64,000 bases of DNA from contig JBNGIQ010008889.1 in assembly GCA_049999765.1 (NCBI GenBank), positions 1 to 64,000 on the forward strand, written 5' to 3'. Under the pieces are notes generated by a model. That model worked only from the letters and a program-made list of their open reading frames with translations, searched no databases and had not been told where the DNA came from. Each line of letters opens with the position of its first letter. The stretch's first letter is position 1. Positions 11,206 through 22,241 of the stretch are shown piece by piece. The translations under genes were made by a program, and so were the position numbers. This DNA is from Phaeoceros laevis. Its lineage: Eukaryota; Anthocerotophyta; Anthocerotopsida; Notothyladales.

Positions 11206-11708
11206 CTCTGACAGGCTTCTGATTTTTGACGACGACAAACAACAACTAGACAATCGTAGGATTTGTAATAGAAGTGCGCAATTTGGTAAGGAATGTGCCA
11301 CCAGCGTGTGGTGCCCTAACGGCACAGTTGGTGGCAGTTGTCGAGGATTCAGTACGAACCGAATCTGTCATAAACGTGTGAAGTCCTAGCAGGAAGCAGG
11401 AGGGGAGAGCCACCCGTTTCTCTTCCCGCGATTGCGGCTGCAGACAAGCCAGAAGAGACGAAGGCAGAGAGCTCGGATTGGCCCGGCTCCTCGAGCCCCC
11501 TACTCCAGATCCTGTGGGCAATGTATGTCGGGACTCGGGACAGCTGCGGAAGAGCTCAGATCGCAGCAGCGCGGGGCGTGAGAGCCGGACCGGGCGCCTC
11601 TGTTGCTGACCACGTGACTATGGCTTGCCCGTTCACCTGAGGCTGCATTGAATCCGGCCAGGCAGGCAAGCGTTGCGGCGATCGAGCTGCGGCGGTGGAG
11701 CTCCAGCA

Positions 11709-12614
11709 ATGGGGAAGGATGAAGTTGCCAAGGATTTGGCGGCAGGGACGGTGGCGGGAGCGACGCAGCTGCTGGTCGGGCATCCCTTCGACACCATCAA
11801 GGTGAAGCTGCAGAGCCAGCCGAGACCGCCGCCGGGGCAGCCTCCCCTCTACGCGGGAGCCATCGATGCTCTGCGGAAGACTCTCCGGGAGGAAGGTCCC
11901 CGGGGGTTGTACAAGGGCATGGGGGCGCCCCTGGCCACTGTAGCTGTCTTCAATGCGGTTCTCTTCACGGCCAGGGGCCAGATGGAGGCTTTGCTGCGGG
12001 AGGAGGAGGGGAAGCCTCTCACGGTGAGGCAGCAGTTCGTGGCCGGGGCGGGAGCCGGAGTGGCTGTCTCCTTCATAGCTTGCCCCACGGAGCTGGTCAA
12101 GTGCAGGCTGCAGGCTCAGAGCGCGTTGCAGGGCGCCTCTGCGGCATCCTCTGCTGCAGCCGTGAGCTATGGCGGGCCGTTGGATGTGGTCAGGCATGTG
12201 CTCAAGCACGAGGGCGGGGCGAGAGGCCTGTTCAAGGGGCTCACTCCCACGCTGCTGCGGGAGGTGCCCGGGAATGCAGCCATGTTCGGCGCCTACGAGG
12301 CCAGCAAGCAGTTCCTAGCCGGGGGCCCGGACACCTCCAAGCTCAGCCAGGGGCAGCTGCTGTCCGCCGGGGGACTGGCCGGGGCGGTCTACTGGTTTGC
12401 CGTCTACCCGACCGATGTGGTGAAGAGCGTCATTCAGGTAGACGACTACCGCAATCCCAAGTTCAAGGGCACTCTGGACGCCTTTCGCATGGTCTATGCG
12501 GAGGAGGGGATCAAGGGCTTGTACAGGGGATTCGGCCCAGCCATGGCCAGGAGCGTTCCAGCCAATGCCGCTTGCTTCCTCGCCTACGAAGTTGTGAGAT
12601 CTCATCTCGGGTGA
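11709..12614 (+). CDS. BOU: Mitochondrial carrier, BOU (SLC25) type
   Basis: A 301-residue intronless SLC25 carrier of the mitochondrial inner membrane with three repeats. Each repeat carries the signature: HPFDTIKVK, CPTELVKCR and YPTDVVKSV. Long stretches (KGMGAPLATVA.FNAVLFT.RGQME, GFGPAMARSVPANAACFLAYE) match A BOUT DE SOUFFLE, named at first as a carnitine/acylcarnitine carrier and later shown to support photorespiration as a glutamate carrier. The ATG at 11709 (MGKDEVAKDLAAGTV) aligns with the family start, so the longer upstream frame from 11673 (TTG) is not used. High GC relative to the intergenic DNA. Orthology confident; transported substrate rests on family knowledge. Confidence 0.95.
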   Translation: MGKDEVAKDLAAGTVAGATQLLVGHPFDTIKVKLQSQPRPPPGQPPLYAGAIDALRKTLREEGPRGLYKGMGAPLATVAVFNAVLFTARGQMEALLREEEGKPLTVRQQFVAGAGAGVAVSFIACPTELVKCRLQAQSALQGASAASSAAAVSYGGPLDVVRHVLKHEGGARGLFKGLTPTLLREVPGNAAMFGAYEASKQFLAGGPDTSKLSQGQLLSAGGLAGAVYWFAVYPTDVVKSVIQVDDYRNPKFKGTLDAFRMVYAEEGIKGLYRGFGPAMARSVPANAACFLAYEVVRSHLG

Positions 12615-13589
12615 GGTGGCCGAAGAAGATGGAGTGTTTTTGTTGCACAATATTCTGCACCACCGCAGCCCAAGGCTGATGCGGTCTCAACTTGACAACC
12701 AACCTTCATTTGCTACCAGACCAACATCCTTGCTGTTTGCTTTATTGCCAAGCTGGTTGCTGAAGAAAGGTACTCCAAACGCCTGGAGTGCATGTCTAAA
12801 ATCCCTAATTTAGTCTGGTTGGACGCAGCGCACAAATCTCTAAGCACGTCAACATTCAAGTTATTGTTTCAAGAATCAGGAGTTGAAATTCAAAGCGGTT
12901 GCAACTTGCAACTTGCAATTGCAACTCTCATGCGACAATAGTCGTACTCGTCATTTATGACTACAGTGTAGAATCTACTGTTCTCCACTGTAGAACCACG
13001 AGACCACGACCGAGTTTGCTTGTTTGCTTTCCGCCGGCTTCTCTTGTTTCGTTTTGTAACCTAACGACCTACTCATGAACCATGAACTAGGGACAACGTA
13101 CGCATGTACGGCTCGGCTACCATCGCCAGTGCGCGGACCCCGAATTCTAGATCCTTGAATCCTTGAATTAGGTTGTTCGTGCAGGTTTCTGGCTCTTTAG
13201 GGAGCATAGCTTGGCTACCATGTAGCTGCTGCAAGGGTCGGACTACACTGGGAGGAGTAGCATCGATCCCGTGGAGGTTCTATCTCCAACTAAGAATTGG
13301 TGTCTCACATCGCCAGCACGATGGTCAATTGCTTGCTTTAGCGCCTCCGATTGCCCGGCATACCGCTGATACCTTTTGCAGGTGAGTTGGTGCCGGGGAT
13401 TTACTCTTCTTATGTTCCGTCTTGTCTTTCTGGTCACCTATTCTGCGAAGCTCAGACGTTCTTGTAGGAGCCAACGCTGGCAGAGTCCTTGGCTTTGTGT
13501 TTAGGTATACCAGATAACTCTTGGAGTGCGAGGCATCTTGCGGTTCTTTGGATTAGATATTGACCTTGGATGCACTTGGTCAGATCACG
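12615..13589. other. Intergenic / probable 5' leader
   Basis: Downstream of the carrier gene there is about 1 kb without a coding frame I can support. The right part (about 13170-13590) has a CAGGTGAG site near 13379 suggesting spliced 5' untranslated exons of the next gene. There is a small direct repeat of TCCTTGAA near 13150-13165. Confidence 0.4.
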
Positions 13590-14978
13590 ATGGGTTGGGA
13601 GTCGAAGCCCCTGGTTGGTAGTAAAAGAAGGCGGCCTGCAGTGGACGATGAAGTTTACTTGGACAATTTCCACACACACAAGCGCTACCTGTCAGAGGTG
13701 CCTGATATGCCCTCCCGCTCTTATGTCTGATTGCCTTGCTTTGGAGCGAGGCATTGGTCTGAGCATCCCTGTTCGTTTCAGGTCATGGCATCCAGCTTGA
13801 ACGGACTTCGAGTTGGAGAGTCTGCGGCAAACATTCCAAGGCCAGCACCGTCTTTATCAGATCCCTTGGCCTCTCCAGCCCGTACTGATACAGGATGTTT
13901 TTCAAGATCTGCATCGTCGTTCCCTAGTCATGGGTATGTTACCCTCTGATTTACAGACAATGAGATGAGTAGGATGCAGCATAGTGTTTCTTAAACCTAT
14001 GCAGAAGCAACCACGGATACTGTGGTGGCAATTGTCTGATCTCTGTATGTGTGTCTCAGGGACGATCTTTCAACGTTGGACTCACCAATGTCAGAGGACA
14101 GTGATGAGAGTGTCGGATATAGAATGGTCCGTGGTGCTGAGAATATGCAAGCTCCAGGGGAGGCTACTTCTCTGGGCGCTGCCTGTCCTTCTTCGCCACC
14201 TCGGCGAGCACAGAGAGTACCTTATGCCAACTCACATAATCTTCCTGCAGGATCTTCCAACTGGTCACCCATGAGGTCACCGTATGCTTCCTCGCATCCT
14301 CTTCCTTGTACACGACCTCGACCCAATGAATCAGAGGGGCGTCTTCCGCCTTCTCCAAGTGATGCTTGTCAGTCTGCAGACCTGCGGAAAGCTGCACTAT
14401 TGCGGGCTTTACAGCGAGCACAGTCTCCAAACAGGCCTGTGGGCCGAACAACAGATAAGCAGACTGTTCCTGATGTACAGCATAGTGTGTTGGGTCAACC
14501 CGCAACTGCAGCAGAGCAGACTGGCTGCAACAGCGAGGTGCTGGGCTCCCCATTGCATGGGCAATTTGCTGGAGTAGCAGGACGAAGCTCTAGAGTGCGC
14601 AGTTTGCTTCTCGATGAGCAACCAGCGGTGTCTACTATGGCTACGTCCTCCGAGGCATCATTGTCATCCGGAAGAAACGAGGAGTTACAACTGGAAAAGT
14701 CGAATGGCATATCCGTGGCTGACAACTCTGAAAGGAGGGCATTGATAGGTGTCTGCGACCCCCTCAACCTAAGAACTGAGATATCTCTCAGCTGTTCTTC
14801 CAAGGATGGGAATGTCTCTGATACGGAGTCTTCTTTCTCAAGAAAGTCTGTGCGGCAGTCCTGCTCGAAGACGAGTGCTACCAGGCCAGCCTCAAGCTGT
14901 GTGGATGAAATGGAGCGGACAGGGGCTGGACCAGAAGTGGTTATGCCCGACATAGCACCTGCCGCAGTGGTTCCTTGA
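13590..14978 (+). CDS. Conserved plant protein of unknown function
   Basis: Three coding exons (13590-13697, 13782-13933, 14060-14978) with agreeing phases give 392 residues. The N-terminus GSKRRRPAVDDEVYLDNF-HTHKRYLSE, then VMASSLNGLRVGES at the exon 2 start and SPMSEDSDES at the exon 3 start, recalls a family of plant nuclear-looking proteins seen in many land plants but without a known role. The rest is Ser/Pro/Arg-rich and probably disordered (for example PSPSDACQSADLRKAALLRA, residues about 180-200). No membrane span, signal peptide or catalytic motif. The start is the first ATG of the exon; the 5' leader seems spliced. I do not assign a function. Confidence 0.75.
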
Positions 14979-15266
14979 AGTTGTACGGTGTTCTGGATCT
15001 CATGCTTCAAGAGTTATGCTAAACAGCCCCTGGGCCAGAATTCTGCATTTTCTTTGACCTCTGGAGGTGCCTTGGCCTTCAAAAGATGTAGCAGTGAAAC
15101 GTTTCCAACTGTAGAGATTGAAAGCCCATAGCAAGTGTACATATGAACGAGCTATTCAGTCCAATTCACCGAGTCATTTTCTTGAGAGTGTACATTCAAC
15201 CTTCTGCCAGTGCTGAGAGTTCATCACCCTCTTAACCGGTGATGTAATATACTGAGCTGGAAGACA

Positions 15267-16611
15267 TTAGAGTGAGTCTGCCAACGCACCCGTGTAGAAT
15301 AATCTGATTTGCCTTAGAATCCACTCGTAGTCTGTTTTCTGTCCAAGAGTCTCAAGCCCGTGCTCCACGAGTTGTTCATGTACCCACAGCTTCTCTCGGT
15401 CATATTGCAAGAGGTTCTCCAACACACGTAAATCGTGGGAATACTCTGGATGCCTGCGAAACGTGGCATTACTATGGATGCCTTTCAGTTGAGGAGGGAA
15501 ACTGATAAGACACTTCTATCTCTATTGCCCCCCCNNNNNNNNNNNNNNNNNNNNNNNNNNNNNNNNNNNNNNNNNNNNNNNNNNNNNNNNNNNNNNNNNN
15601 NNNNNNNNNNNNNNNNNNNNNNNNNNNNNNNNNNACCCCCCTCTTGTTGGGTGCAGCGGAAGTGTGATTGACACTACTTACCCACAGAAGGTCAGAAAGT
15701 GATGCGGCTTGTACTGCAAACAAACAGTCCCACCAAGCCGTTTTCAATTGACCTCGAATAACAAGCGGTAACGAAGACAAACTCCATGTGAACGCACCAG
15801 TGCCTGATACTTGGTCACGTTGTTGAAAGCAAGGACCACAAAACCTGGGGGCAGCTCTGCAACCGCATCGTTATGGTGGTAATGCATTTTGAAGCCGCCC
15901 CTAGTAGTCTCGAATAGCCGTTTCCCCTCGTCTGTCAGCTTTGCACTTCGCACAGATACCTCCGAGCCCTACAGTAACCACCCAGGCTAAGCATTCAAGC
16001 AAAACCAGGGCTTGCCCCAGGGAGCTAAATCGGCTGGACTGCAGATCAAACCTTTGGATTTCGACCTACTCGGCCACCCAGAGCTGCGGGAATGGCTTGG
16101 TGCCCGAAGCTTATTCCACATGTCTTTACTTTCGCACTGTCAAGACTTCGTATGTTCTGTATAGAAGAGCATGAGCATTCAAGGAGGTCCGAATTGCAAC
16201 AAGTCTGCGGCATCAATATCACTGTATCTCACCTTTAGCAAGACCTGAATCCAAGGATCACCATCATAGACTCCGCTCAAAGAGCCAGAAATCAAGACAC
16301 CATCGAAGTCTCGCAGATTTTCAGGATACTCCCCTGCCTTCACGTCAAAGCCTGGAAACAGCATTTCGTGAGGGGCAATTCAGAGCAGCTAGCGAAAGGA
16401 CATTCGCCATACACCTGCCAGTGCCAGCTCCTACGTCACCAGTCAGCTGCAAATTGGCCAGATCCGTGTCGCCGGAGCTGCCGGCATGGTCCAACGCCCG
16501 TTGCAACAGGCGCAGATATCCTCCAGTTTGCGAATACACCTCAGGCGGCAAATGCTCTTGAAGCCGCTCGCATTCGTATAGAGCTATCCGCAGCAAAGCT
16601 CGCGGTGCCAT
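15267..16611 (-). CDS. Class-I glutamine amidotransferase-like (GGP-like), Cys to Ser
   Basis: Six exons on minus: 16611-16440, 16351-16233, 16156-16052, 15968-15798, 15713-15682, 15453-15267; phases agree and give 261 residues. Exon 2 reads FDVKAGEYPENL then FDGVLISGSLSGVYD, matching plant gamma-glutamyl peptidases and related GATase1 proteins. Exon 3 has the nucleophile-elbow region as TCGISFGHQAIPAALGGRVG: the usual motif is G-[IV]-C-F-G-H-Q, so Ser (codon AGC, plus 16112-16114) replaces the catalytic Cys. The triad His-Glu is kept in GHPEYS at the start of the last exon. Family members cleave gamma-glutamyl bonds of glutathione conjugates in the cytosol; with Ser here activity is doubtful. 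The 100-N gap falls inside intron 5 and does not disrupt coding. Confidence 0.85.
15535..15634. other. Assembly gap, 100 N
   Basis: A run of exactly 100 N, flanked by runs of C, within intron 5 of the amidotransferase-like gene. The exact-100 length means a gap of unknown size. Confidence 0.99.
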
Positions 16612-16992
16612 GAATACGCTCCGTTGGTCTGTGCCTTTCGTTGTGATGCTTTCACTTGACCTCCGGACCCTGGAAGCTTGAGCCTTTCAAGGATGCCGAT
16701 TTCTGAAGGCTGTATATCAGACATCAGTCGGATTTAGCCTTCAGTCTACTTTTCGTGGGTCTCTGCCGTTCAACATCTAGAAACGATTAGCCAGTCACCA
16801 TCTAGAAACGATTAGCCACTGGACCTTCGAAGGTGCCACAAAATGCTCGCAACGCAAATTTTCAATGGCAGAAAATGGAAGTTGTAGTTTCATATATAGT
16901 GGGAGGCAGAATGGCCCGTTGAACCCACAAGCACGCAAAAAAAAGTTTTTCTTCTTCTTCTTCAAGTGATGAACACGCAAACAACCATGTTC

Positions 16993-18453
16993 TCAAGATA
17001 TTATGACCATTTGGTCGCCAAGTGTGGACATCGGCCCCCGTTTGGAAATATCAGGGCAGCCCTGCACATCAAGGATTTTGAAACGAGTCATATTCTTCTG
17101 CTTTCTTGCAAGATGCTCCAACCCTTTGTCGGTGACGCCGCATGCAGAAATACACAGATGCCTCAGCGAAGGGATCTTCTCCGCATTAGCAAGAGCATGA
17201 ATACCAGAATCAGTAACTCCCTCGCACTTGGCCATACTTAAAAGCCGCACTTCCGTTCCACTCCCGGCAAGTTTCCTCAGGGTAGCGTCAGAAACTGCGG
17301 AGCCCTTCACCTTGAGATCCTTGAGGGTGCCCTGGCACTCTTGAATGAGCATGGAAATGCCAGAATCGCTCACCAAGGGACAGTTGGATATATCTAGTTG
17401 CTGCAGATTGCGGAGACGAGGAGCCATTGCTGCCAGCAACTCATCTGTAACAAGGTTCGAGCTGGTCAAGCCCAAAACCCTTAAGTTCCAGTTTGGCCCT
17501 TCAGGAACAATTGGAAAGGATGCCTTCGTTGGCCCATCCAACTTGGAACCCATAGCCTTCAGTTGAAGCTTCTGCAGCCCTGGACAGCCATGGATTACGG
17601 CTACCAGACCTAACGGACTTAAAGAGTAACACCCGGCCAAGTGCAACTGCTCAAGTCGAGGGCACTTATTTGCAATCCCCACTGCTGCCTCATCATCCAG
17701 GCTAGATGTCACTGTCAGGTGAAGAGACCGTATAGAAGTGCAACCGTCCAAAAGTCCTGCTAATGTCTTGTTATCGAGACTGTGACAATTCTGAATGGTG
17801 AGGTCTGATAAATTGTTCCCGAAAACTCCCACCAAGCGATAATCCACAAGGGTCAGCCTACGAGCATCTCTGATGACTAAGCCCTTGGTGTGCTGTTTGC
17901 AGAGTCTAAGCAAACGAGCAGCAACGGGGATCCCCGAGGGCTGGTCCAGAGTTTCCACGAGCTTCCTGTTCCCACAAACAACTTCCGTGGTGTTCCTACA
18001 ATTTCGCAGCCTTTTGCCAAGATGCATGCAGTGCCCAAGTAGCCGCCGCCTTCGCAGCTCAAGCTGAGCAAGAATCAAAAACCACTGACTGCATACCCGA
18101 GATGCCTCCTGGCAATCCTGTTTCTTGTGCAGGTTTTGCAAAACATGTCCCAGTATCTCAGGAGGCAAAACAAAGTTAATGCTCAGCTCATCCTTCAAGT
18201 CCTCCTCACCCACAACTGCTGCTGAATTAGCTCCCTTCCCAGAGACAACTCCCACCTTGGGATTCCGCTGACGCTTAATCAACTTAGTCCCTGCATTTTT
18301 TCTCCTCATCCTCATCTTCCTTAAAAAGTGCAAAAGCAGCGGCAAAATCCTCACCAGCAGGAAGACGTTAAAAATTAAAAGCAGGAAGCTCCCCAGCAGC
18401 AACAGATCCTCAAGAGGGAGAGCGAACGTCCTCTCCTCCTCAGAAACAACCAT
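16993..18453 (-). CDS. F-box / leucine-rich-repeat protein with N-terminal membrane span
   Basis: A 486-residue intronless frame. Residues about 13-42 are strongly hydrophobic (LLLLGSFLLLIFNVFLLVRI) and are followed by a basic cluster (RKMRMRRKNAGTK). Residues about 93-140 look like an F-box (LPPEILGHVLQNL, then CSQWFLILAQLELRR). From about 190 to the end there are successive 25-26-residue LRRs of the cysteine-containing type (LEQLHLAGCYSLSPLGL, LQQLDISNCPLVSDSGI, VRLLSMAKCEGVTDSGI). F-box/LRR proteins are substrate receptors of SCF ubiquitin ligases; the LRR binds the target. An N-terminal anchor would place it on a membrane, which is uncommon in the class. Substrate unknown. Confidence 0.8.
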   Translation of the reverse strand: MVVSEEERTFALPLEDLLLLGSFLLLIFNVFLLVRILPLLLHFLRKMRMRRKNAGTKLIKRQRNPKVGVVSGKGANSAAVVGEEDLKDELSINFVLPPEILGHVLQNLHKKQDCQEASRVCSQWFLILAQLELRRRRLLGHCMHLGKRLRNCRNTTEVVCGNRKLVETLDQPSGIPVAARLLRLCKQHTKGLVIRDARRLTLVDYRLVGVFGNNLSDLTIQNCHSLDNKTLAGLLDGCTSIRSLHLTVTSSLDDEAAVGIANKCPRLEQLHLAGCYSLSPLGLVAVIHGCPGLQKLQLKAMGSKLDGPTKASFPIVPEGPNWNLRVLGLTSSNLVTDELLAAMAPRLRNLQQLDISNCPLVSDSGISMLIQECQGTLKDLKVKGSAVSDATLRKLAGSGTEVRLLSMAKCEGVTDSGIHALANAEKIPSLRHLCISACGVTDKGLEHLARKQKNMTRFKILDVQGCPDISKRGPMSTLGDQMVIIS

Positions 18454-18492
18454 CCCCCAATAACCTACTCCTCTACCCTAAGCTTCGAAGTG

Positions 18493-18759
18493 CTACTGCC
18501 GCGCTTCCTTCTCCAACATGTACTGCCTCTTATACTCGGCCAGCACCTCGTCGCTAGTGTACTGGTGCAAGCACTCGTTCATCTCTTTGGACTGCGCACG
18601 GCATGCCCACACCACGGACAAAGTCCGGCCCTTGGCGCAATCGGCGAAGTTAGCTACGACGTGGTCGCACTCCTTGAGGGCTCGATCCTTCATCTTCACA
18701 CGCAGCCCCTCCTCCACCTTCTTCTGCAGCCGCAACTCTCTTGCCGTTTTGGCGTCCAT
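18493..18759 (-). CDS. CMC1: CMC1-type twin Cx9C mitochondrial protein
   Basis: An 88-residue protein with two CX9C motifs: Cys31-Cys41 (CDHVVANFADC) and Cys53-Cys63 (CRAQSKEMNEC). The sequence KGRTLSVVWACR and MNECL.QYTSDEVL match COX assembly mitochondrial protein 1, an intermembrane-space factor oxidised by the MIA40 relay and involved in copper delivery to cytochrome c oxidase. The start used is MDAKTARELRLQKKVE; a longer frame from 18813 adds 18 residues without family support. It lies 39 bp beyond the 5' end of the F-box gene on the same strand and ends near that gene's start, so their transcripts are tightly spaced. Confidence 0.9.
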   Translation of the reverse strand: MDAKTARELRLQKKVEEGLRVKMKDRALKECDHVVANFADCAKGRTLSVVWACRAQSKEMNECLHQYTSDEVLAEYKRQYMLEKEARQ

Positions 18760-18985
18760 CGACGAAAATGCGATTATGGCAATCGCCTGCTCGGGAGCTC
18801 CCTTGCAGCACAAGCGACAGCCGGGCTTTTAGGTACTCCGCAATAAGAATAGAGCTCTATAAGCGTAAAGACGCCAAGTGGATATTGGGGGTACCCTAAA
18901 CCGTGTGAAACCGTACTCTCTTTGCAACGAATGTGGAACTCGCTCTGGCGATGGCCAAGAGCTTGAACCTTTGAGCTGCAACAGG

Positions 18986-21421
18986 ATGGAGCAGGGACAG
19001 AGCTACACACTGGGGCCGTACGGGCAGCAGCAGCAACCATTTCAGGCACAAGCGCCCCCCGCAGCTGTGCAGTATGGATACCATCCTGGAGGGTACCCAC
19101 TACCACCGCCTCCCAATCCTCAAGCGCAGGGCTTTTTCAGCCCTTGGGACGCACCGCCGCCTCCTGCTCTGGCGCCGACCGACGTGGACCTGCAGAAGAG
19201 GATCGACAAGCTGGTGGAGTACGCTGCCAAGAACGGGCCGCAGTTCGAAGCTCTGATGAAGGAAAAACAGAAGGACAACCCCGCCTACGCTTTCTTGTTT
19301 GGGACGGAGGGGCATGCATATTACAGATACAAGCTGTGGCTCACCCTTAATCCGCACCTTGCTGGCCTGGGGCAAGGCCAGCCCATTCCGCAACTCAATC
19401 CAGCTTTGGTGGCTTTGAATGCCTCGGTGAATGCTCCTCTGGTGAATGCCGCTGTACCTATTTTGAACCCTGTCTTAAATTCAGCGTTGCCTGTTAGTGT
19501 AAGACCGTTTGTGAACCCCGTGTTTTATGACCAACACCAACAGCAACAACAGCACCAGCAGCAGCATCAGCAGCCCTACTTTGGACAGTATGCTGTAGAC
19601 AGGTACCCCGGGTATGGCGCTCAGCCTTTTGCTGGACATGTAGGAGCTTTACCTCCTGAGCTGCTCGCCGAGTTGAAAGGTGTTTTGGACAATTTGACTG
19701 GCACTAAGGAGTCTATCAAGGGAGCCAAGACATGGTTCATGTCAAGGGCTCCTTATGCGCCAGCTTTAGCGGAGGCTCTTAAAGAAAGAGTTGTCGGCAT
19801 GGAAGATGTGGAACGACAACTTCATATGATCTACGTTGCGAATGACATTCTTCTAAACAGGTTGAATGCTTGATATTCTGGTTTTGGCCTTTTAGTTGCA
19901 GCCTGGGTCACCTCCTCTTGTTTCTCCTCCTTGCTGCATATTCTTTTTGTTGTTTACTACAGCTAAATTTGAACTTTTTGATCGCAGGCTGCAACAGCGG
20001 AGTAACCCAAACGAGCTTGACGGCGAAGCTTTGGCATTCCGCCCAGTTTTAGGTGCTATGCTCGGTGCTATCTATCACAATAAACACAATGCAGATGCCA
20101 ATCAAGCTAGACTCCAGAAGATGTTACTGTTTTGGGGTCAAAAAGAGGTCTATGATGCTGATACAATCAACCAGTTGGAAGGAGAAATGGTTGCAGGACC
20201 CCCTCTCCAGTCACGCCTGGTAAACTTGATGCCACCACCACCACCTCTGGAGGCTGCCACGCCTCTGGCCCAGCCTGGTATGTCAGGTGACACACCTTGC
20301 GAACTTTCTCCCAAACACCTTAATGTGACTTAATAGCTTTGTAGACAGTTTTGGCTGACAAAATTTATATGGTTTGTTCCCACTCTGCAGGCTCCCTCCT
20401 TGGACCTCTAACAGCAACAGGGCAGGTACCATACTCATATCCGTCACAGTGGCAACAACAGGATTCGCAGTGCATCACAGCGCCAAGTGATCTACCTCTG
20501 GAGCAGCAGCAACAGCCTCAGCCGACCCCACAGCAGCAGCTTCCTCAACAGTCCCAGCCTCCCCCTCACTCACAACCCTTGTCTCAGCCACAACCACAAA
20601 CCCCGCCCCATGCCCAGCCCCAGTCGGTAACACCACAGCCTCCACCCTCTGCAAATCAGCTGCAGGCTCCCTCAACCCCACCAACTGCAGCTCCTTCCCT
20701 TGCATTGCCGTCGTTTGGCAATGTCCCTGCAGCACCGCAGTTTTTTGCGTCTGCAGGTTTCAACCCTGCAGGACCACAGTTCGCTGCTTCTTCTGTTCAA
20801 ACTTTGTACTCTGGACTGACTTCTTCATTCATAGGTCATCTGCCAGCCACTGTAGCTCCTCAGGCCACACCACTGGCGATTACTCAGTTGCCAGCTGTGC
20901 GGGCTATTATGGACTCAAGCACCCCCTATCCTTTGTTCCCACCAGGACTGATTCCCGGTATGGTTAGGAAGATGCAGATAGGAAGTGGTGTACCCTACTC
21001 ACCCTTGTCTCCCTTAGATATCCCTACTGTAATTCCTGCATCGACAACCTCAGAGTCTTACATCTTGGAGCGTGTTGCCAAATTCTTTAAGGACATAGGG
21101 GAGATCGACCCTCTGGAAGGACAGCAAAAGTTAACAACAGATAGTACCATCGGCAACAACAGCGACGATGAAGAGCGAATTCGTGACGGTGGGGCAAGAA
21201 TACCTCCACCATCTAATATGCAGGTTGATCCAGAGACTGGTACCCTTCCGGATGGTAGTGTAGAGCACAGGCCTGGGGTAGGCAGCACAGGGAGGCTGGG
21301 CCTTGGGGCTGAAGCTGATCCAAACAAGGTCACTCAGTATGATGATGTATATACTTCCTACAGAAAACAGCGCAGCACAAACTACCATACTTCTTTGAGT
21401 GCCAGAGCTGCCTCAAGATAA
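18986..21421 (+). CDS. SURP and CID domain pre-mRNA processing protein (CHERP-like)
   Basis: Three exons (18986-19860, 19988-20277, 20391-21421) give 731 residues. After a Q/P-rich leader, residues about 66-115 form a SURP/SWAP module ([20 protein letters not shown], then YAFLFG...YYRYKLW). Residues about 200-360 form a CID domain as in CHERP/SCAF proteins ([21 protein letters not shown], then [20 protein letters not shown], and [20 protein letters not shown] in exon 2). The region 500-600 is Q/P-rich low complexity. The conserved tail reads [16 protein letters not shown]. Such proteins associate with U2 snRNP and polymerase II C-terminal domain in splicing. No G-patch is seen. Start: first ATG before the Q-rich leader. 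Confidence 0.85.
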
Positions 21422-21664
21422 TCCGTTCCATTCCAGATTTTGACACGAAGTGAATGACAGCAAATTGCACTATGAGAAATCACGTGACAACGGAGAGCAC
21501 TTTGATTTTCAGGTGTACCATTATTCAGTCCTGAGTTTGTGAATTCTTGGCACAAGCCTGTCTTGCTACACATAAGGTTCTCGTCGTCAAGAAAAGGTCC
21601 CCAGGAAACACATCAATTGTGTTAGCAACTAGAAAATGCATGTCTACTTCATGGTCAAGTAGCA

Positions 21665-21916
21665 TCAGTACGTCGCTACTCTCCTCCTCGCACCACCCCC
21701 GAGGATGCCTGTGGCAGACGCAGTGTCCGCTTCATCGTCACCCAAAACGGCCCTTTTCTGCACAATCACCACTGGAGTGCCTGTGGAATCAGTGTGCTTG
21801 CCTGCGAAGCGCCAGAACGAGTAGAGAAGCGCCACCATGTTGAGAATCACCATCAGGACCCAGAACAGCACCTCCCACAAGCTACCCCAATCATCATATT
21901 CATGCTCGGCCTCCAT
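21665..21916 (-). CDS. Possible small single-span membrane protein
   Basis: An 83-residue frame starting MEAEHEYDDWGSLWEVLF. Residues 15-40 form one hydrophobic segment (FWVLMVILNMVALLYSFW), with an acidic N-terminus and a basic end (GARRRVATY). Promoter and homology cannot be judged. It sits in the gap between the CHERP-like and MAD1 genes and might be a genuine small gene or a chance frame. Confidence 0.35.
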   Translation of the reverse strand: MEAEHEYDDWGSLWEVLFWVLMVILNMVALLYSFWRFAGKHTDSTGTPVVIVQKRAVLGDDEADTASATGILGGGARRRVATY

Positions 21917-22241
21917 CACAAACTCGGTCTTTGGCCGCAATATGTCTGCTTGATGCGTGATCTGCCAATCTCGACGCGCTCCTCACCTTGACAAGCACCT
22001 TGCCTGCCCGATGAGTGATCCGTTACGAACAGCTCTCTGTCCTCTCTGCGCTAAGGAGCATAGCCCCGTCCGCACACACCCGTTTGGTCGATTCGTATCG
22101 ATCAGTTGATTCCTTGGGGGGCTACATGTAAGTTATTACGTCCCACTAGGCCACTTATTCCGATAACTTCACTGATCAAGTGTCCCTCCTGTGGCAGCGC
22201 CTATGAGCTGAGCTTGTGGGTCGATCGAGTTTTTGAAAACG

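Noticed and set aside
11673-11708. Upstream extension of the BOU carrier
   Set aside because: Starts at TTG rather than ATG and adds residues not found in the family; the ATG at 11709 aligns with the family N-terminus.
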